Origin: Enchytraeus crypticus
Taxonomy: Eukaryota; Annelida; Clitellata; Enchytraeida; Enchytraeidae
Assembly: GCA_905160935.1 (NCBI GenBank)
Contig: CAJHZI010000273.1
Location: 99,501 to 163,500, forward strand
Reading direction: 5' to 3'
DNA: 64,000 bases
Shown piece by piece: positions 48,501 to 60,705 of this stretch (its first letter is position 1; each line of letters opens with the position of its first letter). The translations under genes were made by a program, and so were the position numbers. The notes beneath the pieces were generated by a model. The model did no database searches, was not told where the DNA came from, and worked only from the letters and a program-made list of their open reading frames with translations.

Positions 48501-51254
48501 CAACACAATTAATATATTTTTAAATCTCTTCTCAAAGCTAAAATGTTATTTGTAGCTATGACTTGTGCGCAATATTTTATTATTTGCTTTAGCTTAAAAT
48601 GTCGTCTAGATTGCTGCTTATGTAACTAAGTTACTCGAACCTTCTCTGCTTACACAGCGCTCGTATGATATATGTTTAAAAACTACTAATAGCTGTAAAC
48701 GTACTTGTACATTTTACGGTATTGTATTATTGTACATATAGAGTGCCCACTTATGATTTTTCCTTATTCGGTAACATGTTTAGATATGCATGTATGCTTC
48801 AGCTTTACAAATTTCATTGTAAATAAATACAGCTATGTATTTTCTTTCTGTTATATTTCTTTAACTTTTAGGCCTAATATCTTTTACTTAGATCATTGTA
48901 TAGTTCAGCAAATTAGCGATTTATCTGCGAATATTCTCGAATTTACAATTTGGTCCGCTCGTCCTGTATTTGAACCATCGGGACTTACGTGCACCCAGTG
49001 GCTAAAATATGGGAGAAAGCAGATGACCTCAGTTACACTGTATTTCATTATTGCTGAAGTTTGTTCCCCTGCCTATATATACTAGGCACCAGTTCTCCTG
49101 TAAAATTTCAGGGGTCCGAATTTGTTTACAATTTTACTATCTATTCACATTTTTAACGCCGAGTGCATCTCAGAATTGATTTTTATAAATTCATGACAAA
49201 ACCTGGCGCTCTTGATTATTTCATCGTCCAAATACTAGGTCGTTTCAACCTATTATCGTAAACTCTGCATGCTATTATTTTTAATATAATACTATCCAAT
49301 TATAGGTCCTAACACTCTTTTATCGCTTTATCAGCTTTCCTGATACCATTGTTGTAGGAGGAAACGGTCGTTAAACCCTTATTAGTATTTTTTAATATAT
49401 AGACTAAGGGGTGAGTGAAAAAACATCAGTTAACTCAAAAATATAATAGGCCTAACCAAAATATGGTAAGAGCTTATGAAAAATGGATAGTGCAACTATT
49501 TTAAGCTGACATTTTGAAAGTGTCTTCATTTTTCCAAGGTTCTTCCAAAGGTAGAATTTTAGAAATTTAAATCGTAAGATTAAAAGATTAATATTTTAAT
49601 AACCCTTCAAGCCTCTTGGAGGGTTATTAAAATTTTATATGTGCTCTGAAATATTCATTTAATAGATGTAATAAATTTGGAAAGAACTTAAATCCCCGAA
49701 ATTCAAGCATAATACTTTCGTTCCTAACACGTTTCTTAGGCCTATATTCTTTTGTAAATCTTCATTTGTTTTATAGCATTTGTCTTATAATATTCTACTT
49801 GTGTGTTCACTTGTATGATTGTATTGTAGTTTGTTTCTTGTCTTGCTACCTGTGTGGTGAAATAAAAGCTATATATAAATATAAAATATAAATATAATAA
49901 ATATATATAATATTAATTTTATTTATGATAATAGTTGCTTGCGCTATTTAAAGTAACCCGAGAAAATATTGCCATATCACTAGTACTTTTATATTTTAAA
50001 AGATTGTTCACAAATTGTGACTGAAATTATCACAAGAATCTGGAGAAAGTTTGAGAATTATCAGATTCCTGTGAGTATCACACAATTATCAATCCATGAC
50101 AGTTTCACACATTTACTCATCAGTCCATGACAGTATCGCACAATTATCAATCCATGACAGTATCGCACAATTATCAATCCATGACAGTTTCACACATTTA
50201 CTCATCAATCCATGACAGTATCGCACAATTATCAATCCATGACAGTTTCACACATTTACTCATCAGTCTATGACAATATCGCACAATTACTCATCAATTT
50301 ATGATAGTATCGCATAATTACTCATCAATTTATGACAGTATCGCATAATTACTCATCAATCCATCACAATATCGCAAAATTACTCATCAATCCATCACAA
50401 TATCGCATAGTAACTACCAATTGCCAATTATTGCCATTATAGGCAATAGCATAAATTTATTAAAATCGATCTTATTTTCGTAATAGATTACTTGATAAAT
50501 AAATCACACAATTAGATTTAGATACATGGCACTTTACAGCATAGTCACCAGTAGATGTTATATGAATATATAAAAACATAAATATAATTATATATAGTAT
50601 ATATATATATATATATATTCACATCTGTATATATATAGTAATATTACATATATATATATATTATATATATATATATATATATACATATATACATATAATA
50701 TTTTTGTATGCTTTAATTTTTGATTCCTAAAAAATTCTAAAAGTACACGTAAGTACATTTGCAATTTAATGCAGCACTTTAGATGTTTTTAAAATTATCT
50801 TAATGTATTTATTGATTTTTCTCTCGGGTATTTTCTATAATAATTTCTCATAGTTTTGCACGATATTGACTGATAGGATCTCGTTTATCATGTTGACCGC
50901 TTGGAACTGATAGATAAAGTCGCAAGGATGACATATTAACCGGATAATTGTATTAACTTGTTTCATTTTTAGATATTATATTATTTTACTCTCTCTTTTG
51001 GTGCACTGCCCATTGCCAGGTCCATGGCATATAAAGTCTCTATTTTCTCTGGCTTCCTCTTCCTCTTCATGTCCACATATGAATGAATCTTTAAATCATC
51101 TAAAATTCATAATATCGGTCTTCCTCTGCTACTCTCTCCTTCCATCCTACCTAGATTAATTCATTTGCTAATATCGATTAATTTCTCAGATTTTTAATTT
51201 TAGCTTAATAACTTGCTTCCTTAACTGCCGTTTAAAAAAGGCAAAAATATAATC

Positions 51255-51293
<39 letters not shown>

Positions 51294-53145
51294 CTCAATG
51301 TTCTGGGTGTTTATATTGTGGTTGTGTGTTTTGAACTCCCATGTTATGGATGAATATTGTTGGTGTGTAATGTAAGCACGGCATTATAGGTAAGTAAATT
51401 TAACTTAATTCACGCACACAAAGTACCTTCTATGGTCAACAGCGCTCCAGCTCTCATATAAATAATAAAGATTCGAGTTGTCAGCAATCTAAAGGTCGCG
51501 ACATCAAAGGTCACGATGTTAAGCCCCTGTGAACACGGGCATTTCTACGAATATAAGTAAATGTATTCCCTTTAAGGTATCTTCCCGACCTCCTTCAAAC
51601 AAGCAGTTGTATCTCCTTTGCTAAAAAAGCCTTCTCTACCAAAATATGATCTTTCCAGTTACCGTCCTATTTCCAATCTTAACTTCATCTCTAAACTTCT
51701 TGAAAAGGTAATTTATACCCGTTTATGCACTCGTCTTGATTCTTTCCCTTCTCTCTCTCATTATCAATCTGCCTATAGAAAACTCCATTCTACTGAAACC
51801 GCTCTTCTTCGTATACATAATGATCTTAGCTTGGCCATGAGTAGTAAACAGGTTTCTGCCTTGGTTCTTCTGGATCTCTCTGCTGTCTTCGATACTTTTG
51901 ACCATGGCATCCTGATAAATAGGTTTAAATCTTGTTTTGGCATATCTGATTCTGCTTTTTCCCTTCTCAAATCATATCTCTCATGTCGCACACAATCGGT
52001 TGTTATTGGTCAAAATCGCTCTTCTGAACTACCCCTCCTATGGGGTGTTCCTCAAGGTTCAGTGTTAGGTCCATTGCTCTTCTCTTTATATATCACTCCT
52101 CTTAGCTACCTGCTTGCTCAGTCCTCCATGAATTTTCATTTCTATGCAGACGACACACAACTATATATTTCCTTTTCTAATCATGATTCCGATCAGAAAC
52201 TGGCTCATCTCTCATCCATTCTAGATAAGGTTTATTCCTAGTTTTGCGCTAACCGTCTTGCTGTTAATCCCTCCAAAACTGAATACCTTTTAATTTGCAC
52301 TCCATTGTAAAGAAGTAAAATTACTAATAACTCTGTTAATTTTCAGAATCTTGCTCTTTCACCTTCTCGATCTGCCAAAAACCTTGGAGTCATATTTGAT
52401 GAAAACCTTGACTTTAATTCCCATATCTCTTCTGTTTGTCGCGCTTCTTTCTTTCAGATTTGTCGATTAGGCAAATACGTCCATCCCTTTCTGGAAATTC
52501 AGCCACTATCCTTGCTAATTCTATAGTTCATTCAAAGCTGGACTACTGTAACTCATTATTACATGGGTTGCCTACTTCTCTCAATCGTTTGCAGCACGTC
52601 CAAAATTCTCTTGCATGTGTTGTTTTTAAGTCCTCTCGACTTCAATTTCGCTCTCTTTCTCTTCTTCGTAGGCTTCACTGGCTCCCTGTTAATCAACGCA
52701 TAAAATATAAAATAGCTCTATTATCTTTCATAACTCTGCGATTTGGCAAGCCTTCTTAATTATCTGCAATTCTTCTTCCCTATCGCCCCTCACGTACACT
52801 TCGCTCCACCGATGCCAATCTTCTCTCAGTTCCAAATATTCTCACGTTATTGGGCAGGCGTGTTCAATTTCTTACTCAGCACCCACAATCTGGAACTCTT
52901 TACCTGCTAATCTTCGCTCTTGTTTTTCTCTTTCAACATTCTCTAGCAAGCTTAAAACTGACCTTTTCCCACCAATCAATCTACCTTGACCATTTTTTGA
53001 TCACCGAACTGGCTTTCGTTTAGGACCTTACTTCTCCTCAGCACATTTCTTTCGCAGATTGGTCGGGGTGAATTACTCTGTAGTGATGTGTGCTGTTGGG
53101 GACGTCCATGACATCATCCCTGGATGAGGAAATGGACGTTAAATC

Positions 53146-53184
<39 letters not shown>

Positions 53185-55320
53185 ATCTTTAATATTAACG
53201 ACACGAAATGTCTTCAACTTTAAACATAAATTTTTTATTTGAATGTCTTAATAGTATAGGGGTAACGTCATGAAGTTTTAAATGACAGATTCTGAGAGGA
53301 ATTGAACTCTCGTGGGTTCGAATCCCAGCCGCGCTGATCTGAGAGCAAAATCTTGGACATTCACTGGACTGGTTATACGGAAAATGGTCTAAATTGCCGT
53401 TTTAACGTGTGATATAAAAAGTGATGGATATCAACATAGTTGATCATTTCACTATATTGCGTGTTTACTTTACTTTTACATAGAACCGCTGAACCACATG
53501 ATTTCAAATCTCTTTTTCTGTAGCATCTGCTTTGGTAGACTTTTAGGTTCACAAGAAAACTACGATTGGCCTAGACTGAAATTTCCCTGATCCAAAGTGG
53601 AGTGTCATAAGTCCAGAGTCCAACATTTCGACGCTGCAATAAAAGAGATTTGAAATCACGCGGTTCAGCGGTTCTACGTTTAAGGTTGAAGATATTTCGT
53701 GGGATGGTAGGGATTCTAGTAATTTAACAATCCTCTCGGTCCTCAGCTGCAACTGTTGATTAACTCTTATCTAATTCAGTTTGAACTCAATTCGAGAACA
53801 CGATATGAGCGAGTGATAAGTATTTGGATGAATGAGAGACTTGACTTAGAACACAGACGTACAAGGGCATCATAGAACGAACGTAACTAGACATTGCGCA
53901 CTTATCTCGGGCTCATTTTAGATCATTTTCATTAGGTAAAAGCATTCAAGACTTCGAGATGATTAATGTTCAACCCTTAAAGACACAACTTGATTAATTG
54001 TCTCGCGCATTAGCAGCTGTCAACGCTTACTGGTTTCTTGTCCACTCTGAAGTGAGCAGTTTTTTATCCATTACAGAAGAGATTATGGTTTCAGCTTTTT
54101 ACTGAACTTTATAGCTTAGTTTATCGTCTGTCTCTGTCTCACATGGGATATTGTCAGAGACTGTGGGGCTATATTAAGAATTACCATCACCCGCGAGTAT
54201 ATCGACTACTGTGAAGTCAGAGTCAACTCTAAATGCACAAAAAGTAAAAGATTCTATCAACTGTATAATCTATCAATGTGACAGGACACGTCATGTCATA
54301 CTCTCTCTCTCTCACTGTCTCTCTCTCTTTCTCTCTCTCTCTTTCTCTACTATGTGGCAGGTCCAGTATTCATTTCCCTCTTCACAGTCGGTTTTTACAC
54401 TCATACAGAGCAGTCCATCCATCAACACGTCAATTCCTTCATAAGGGGCTTTATTTTATCCCAACTGTAATGAAGCCTATAACTTCGAAAATATATGATT
54501 TCTGAGATGGTTTCCATTTTGCCTTCCTAAATTCTTACTTAATCGCCTCTTTTAAAACGTGTAGTTAACAGTTGGTCTATACTTAAGTGACCCAGACACA
54601 ACTCGAAAAATCAAGCCATTCTCACAGTAGCATAATTAAAACAAATAGAATTAATAGAATAAAAATAAAATAAATAGAATAACAAAAACCTGCTTGTTGC
54701 TAACCGCAATCAAGATTGCGAGACAAGCAGCTATCGCTTGACATCTTCGAGGATTATTGCAACATCACTACGTCAGCAGCTGCAGCTGCTTTCTTATCAC
54801 TGATTGCCAATAATTATCAACGTCCCATCAACATAACGTAACCGACTCATTAATATTGCTGGCCTCATTGCGGGCAGGTTTAATCAGCTACGTCTCGTAC
54901 CTGTTTATATGATGTTATCAATTCATTGATAAGCTTACCTGTGAGTATGATGTTATCAGTTCATTGATAAGCTAAACTTGTAGATCGAATTGTTGCGTTC
55001 TGTGTGTTCCATAAATATCATTTGTGGCAGACTAGTTGTTATATAGTTGATATATACTAGTTGTTACTATACACTTTTTGTTTTATATGATGAAAATTAT
55101 TTAATTTAGAATACTTATTTTGGTTGAGAGAGGTAGAACGTAATTGACGTAGGATGCGATGATTAAGAGAGATATAAAAATAGAGGATTGATTGATGATA
55201 TAGTATGAAACAGCGAGCAGTAGTAAATATATATATACATGTATATATGTATATATATATATGTATATATATATATAGGCCTATATATATACTGTATATA
55301 TATATGTATATATATATTAA

Positions 55321-55376
<56 letters not shown>

Positions 55377-57306
55377 TAATCACGACTCTAGTTAAACTGG
55401 GATTCAAGGACATGACGATGACGATGATGGTGATGATGACTAGTAGGCCTACGCTTATTTATTGGCCCATTTACATAAACAGAAACCCTTTATATTTTCA
55501 TAATGTTTGATCAATGTTATAATTCATGACCTATATCAACATTGTATAGCCTAATTGATTTGCTAGTTGATAATTGCCTGATAACTGGAAGATCACGGGT
55601 ATGAAATACATTAGGATCGTCTCTGACAGCACATCTCTGATACTAAAATCAGAATTAAAACGACATAAATTCTATTCTAATCAAATATAATGTTTCATGT
55701 TTAATGTTAAATGTTAGATCGGCATCATAAATTTTGAGAATTTCTTCACAATATTAGCAAAAGATCCGACTGAAACTAGACGTCCAGTACGTTATCTGTC
55801 ACTAAGGAATCCTCTGTGTTAATCCTTATCATTGATAGCAGTCATAATGACCATTAAGTCAATGGCAATAAATAGTAAGAGAAGATAAAAAGAAGTATTA
55901 AGCTGCCAAATTTTCTTTCAACAAATCATTTAAGTCAGTAAGTCAGTCAAACTGTTTGCCAGTCAGTAGGATGATAGCACTGGATTTAATCCAGCATCTA
56001 CGTGTCTGCAGTCGGACATCTAACAGATTATGCCAGTTGCTCTGCCCAAAAAGAAAACGAAATAGTCTTTAGTTCCCCATGAACTAATACTAGCTTTATT
56101 AAGAACTGTAAGTATCATAATTATCACGGTAGTCAGCTAGATAAGATACTCTGTATCTTCACTGACGACCAATTCTTCTCGCCATAGATGTAGGAATTGC
56201 TGTTGAGGCATTGCATGTCGCTTGGTCGCTTGTGCATTTTGTGTCTTTGATGCAAAATAAACATATTATCTACTCTACTCTCTCTGAAGCTTTAATTTTG
56301 TCCTTTTAATCTTTCACCAGCATTTATTCAGGCACAGGAAGGTACAAATTGTGCATGTTTAGCTTTAGGCATGCATTTCAATAGCAATCATGGCGTAGCA
56401 ATAAACTTTTTGAACAGGTATAAATTACTATAATATGTTCTGTAATTTTCTGCAAATTTTCAAATTTCTCTTTCAAAAGTGCTTTATTTTATATGGTACT
56501 ATTTGGAATACAAAGTATCGAATAATATCTAGCTAGATTTGTGTTATTTAACAAAAGTGAACAGGATATTTGTAGCACAATTACAATACAGGAATGCGCA
56601 AAAGTATGGTGAAAAATCTAATTGTGCTTGGACTAGAATGTCTCTGCCTCTTTGTTTCTAAGGCTGGATTCGTGACGACCAATAAAGGTAAATTGAAGAT
56701 TTAACTGGTTATATTTTTTTCAGAAGATATTTTATCATATTCGCAATCAGAATCAGTGTTTGGGATCAATGTACACTTTAGCTCCAATTTGGAGTGATTT
56801 CGCTAGTAAAAGTAAATATGTGTATCAGTATGATACTAATACTAATAATAGTAATTATTATAATATCAATAAAGCTAATTTTAAAATCAGTTTCCTAAAT
56901 CGAAAGCGATGTCAGTAACGGGCCAGCCCAGGAATTTGGACCCTTCACATAATGATCTGCTATCGAATATCTTACAGACTTTGCTAGTGGCTCCAAAATG
57001 AATGTTTTTTACAAAGTTTCATTACCGTCTATGTTTAGCTCCATCTTCAGTAACAAATAGCTTGTATTGCACAGGCATCTTTCACCTCTGAAAGATAACT
57101 TGAACTTTAGGCTCAGGGTGTGGGTTTATCCTTTCTCTTTACCATCTAAGCATTCACCGTTGATGGATAAAAACTTCATAATTAGAATGCTATATAAGGA
57201 CTCTTAGTAAGCCTCTTTTCAATGTGTACGCGTATTTATTGTTTTCAGTTTTGCGATTTCTATATATGTATGTTTTCTGCGGTATGTCAGATTTCATGTA
57301 ATAAAC

Positions 57307-57354
<48 letters not shown>

Positions 57355-60300
57355 TAAATGTGCTTTACAGATGTACAGAAGAGTGGTGCTGATACAACAA
57401 TCAGCAGAGAGACGGAGATCTTTGACACACGAGCACAACAAAACATCTCCTCACGGACTGACTATTCTCGCAGCCTTAGTTACGATCGTATAAATTCAGA
57501 TCTAATGGATAATATTTTAAACAGCAGCGAATCCATTGACAATAATGATGTTAGTATTAAACAGAGCACTGACGTTAGGACAGGGACTGGAACTAACGCC
57601 GGTATCAGCTCTACTACCACAGTCGATAATAATCTATCGAGTGTTTCTTGGGACTATGATAGAAGGGTCAACAGTGAGGTTAAAGGTAAGGTCAAGGGTG
57701 AGATCAAAGGTGAGGTCAAGGGTGAGGTCAAGGGTGAGGTTAATGAAGAGGTCAAGGATGAGGTCAAGGGTAAGGTCAAGGAAGAGGTCAAAGGTGAGGT
57801 CAAGGGTGAGAACAAGGGTGAAGTTAAGGGTGACATCAAGGGTGAGGTCAATGGTGAGAACAATGGTGAGGTCAAGGCTGAGGTCAATAATACCAATGAT
57901 AGTATAAATGAAAGCTACAGAAGCGACAGTGCACCTTACAAAAGCTCGTTGCAGTATGACGCTAATATTACTAACACAAGAAATAGTAAAGATAAATACG
58001 ACAGTAGTAGAAGCAGTAGTAGCGAAAAGAGTAGCAATAAGACTAACGATGAAAACGTTAATGATAGCATTAATAACAGTTCAATGGACGTCAGAATTAG
58101 CAGTGCCAAGAGTAGCGATAACATAAACACAAAAATCCTACATCAGAGAAACTACTACAGTAGCAGAAATATCAGTGACAACAGCAACAGCAACAGCTAT
58201 TACTTCGACTACACGTACAACAACAACAACAACAACCGAACGACAGTTGATTATAATCACAGTAGAAAAGTGAATTCGAACAGGAAGAGACATTCCAGTG
58301 AGGTGGCGAACACTGAAGGCTTGCGGAAGAATTTGGCTATCCTGGCGGAATGTTCGCTGAACGAGTTATCGATGAGTTCACTGTGTGTTCTCTGCAGAGC
58401 TCAATGCAAGGTTATCCTAGACCAGGGTCCGGTAGAGGTATGATAACAATACTGATAGAGATATGATAAAGGTGTGATAGAGGTGTGATAGAGGTATGAT
58501 AGAGGTGTGATAGAGGTGTGATAGAGGTGTGATAGAGGTATGATAAAGGTGTGATAGAGGTGTGATAGAGGTGTGATAAAGGTTCACACCTTTATAGAGG
58601 TGTGATAGAAGTATGATAGAGGTATGATAGAGGTATGATAGAGGTGTAATAGAGGTGTGATAGAGGTGTGATAAATCGTGATAGAGGTGTGATAGAGGTG
58701 TGATAGAGGTATGATAGAGGTGTGATAGAGGTGTGATAGAGGTGTGATAGAGGTATGATAAAGGTGTGATAGAGGTGTGATAGAGGTGTGATAAAGGTTC
58801 ACACCTTTATAGAGGTGTGATAGAAGTATGATAGAGGTATGATAGAGGTATGATAGAGGTGTAATAGAGGTGTGATAGAGGTGTGATAAATCGTGATAGA
58901 GGTGTGATAGAGGTGTGATAAATCGTGATAGAGGTGTGATAGAGGTGTAATAGAGGTATGATAGAGGTTTGATAGAGTTATGATAATGGTACGAAAGAGG
59001 TATGTTAGCGTTATGGTAGAGGTATAATAACAATTATAATAGAGGTATAATAACAATTATAATAGAGGTATAATAACAATTATAATAGAGGTATGATAAC
59101 AATTATAATAGAGGTATGATAACAATTATAATAGAGGTATAATAACAATTATAATAGAGGTATGATAACAATTATAATAGAGGTATGATAACAATTATAA
59201 TAGAGGTATGGTAACAATTATAATAGAGGTATAATAACAATTATAATAGAGGTATAATAACAATTATAATAGAGGTATGATAACAATTATAATAGAGGTA
59301 TGGTAACAATTATAATAGAGGTATGGTAACAATTATAATAGAGGTATGGTAACAATTATAATAGAGGGATGGTAACAATTACAGTAGAGTTATGACAGAG
59401 GTGTGATATACATGTAGATATGAAATAGTCATAATAGTAATTATGATGAAGATGTTATATTAGATATACTGTATTATATATTTATAATAGACTTCTAATA
59501 GAATTACTATAGAGTTCACATATAGTTATGAGAAAGATATTACAACAGTTCACATCGATTTTTAAAGGTTCTTTGTGCAAAACATCTTGTTTCACAAGAA
59601 ACTCCGTGGAGTGGCGTATTGTCCTTGACAACTTAACTTTTTTAAAGTTACCCATAGTCACAATAAATTACAATATCCTGAATAGAGGCATGGTTTTTAC
59701 TGCGAGAATTATGATTTGTTTTAATCAAGCGATCTGTGACGTATCTATATTTATGCTATTGCAATTGCAATTTGCTGTTGCGTGTGCATACGAACTTAAA
59801 ACTTTGTCAATTATTAAATAAGGATTTAACTTTCGGTTACCTCATCCCATGTCATTAATTTATAACAGTTAAGGTAACCTTGGTAGTTGATCACCTTGGA
59901 AGACAGAGTATTGACCGCTTTGAATGAAAATATCCCCAGAATGTTGGAAGGTTATTCTTAAATCTACACCTGCTGCTATCTGTGCGTTGTTAAAGGTAAC
60001 GACAAATTCATGTTACATCATGGATAGGAAAGAGGAAATAGCGAAAACTGCAAAACAAGAATTAAGCAATAAAAATTCTGTAACACGTGCACTTGTGCAG
60101 TATACGTGTTTAAGCAAACACACAATATAATAAAGCGTGTAAGCTACTGTCACATACATGTAGAGTTTCTGTATTAATATATTGATCGATGGTGTCCTCA
60201 TTCAGGAGTTTGAAAACAGACTGTGTTTAGAAATGTGGGCCTTGAACTTTCCGCTTCATTAAACATCAACATGTAAGAGAAAGCGGCATTACAGTTTTCC

Positions 60301-60669
60301 TGATTTTGGCTACCCCGTCCATCAGAAAGTATATACTCTTCAGAATTGATTTCAGAGTGACTACTGTTGCTATGAGCAACAGCAACACTCTAATCGTATT
60401 GTTGAGAACCAGAGAAAGAGATGGGGGATAAAGAGAGAGAGAGAGGGATAAAGAGAGAGAGATAGAGAGAGGAGGGTAGAGATTCTGCGTTAACATTTCT
60501 TCATACAGTTATTTTGTTTATTATAACGTTATGGTATTGATATTTAATAATAACCAATTGTATGTACATGTGTACATCGTTCTCCCTCTCTCTCTCTCTC
60601 TCTCTCTTTTTTTTTCTCTCTCTCTCTTTCACTCTCTCGTTCATTATATCTCTCACTTTCTCTCTCACT

Positions 60670-60705
<36 letters not shown>

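Noticed and set aside
51723..51991. Minus-strand open frames
   Set aside because: They are antisense to the L2-like reverse transcriptase.
58584..59033. 149-codon minus-strand frame with an 11-residue period ([11 protein letters not shown] type)
   Set aside because: An 11-bp tandem repeat gives an 11-residue period in any open frame; no start context or splice signals.
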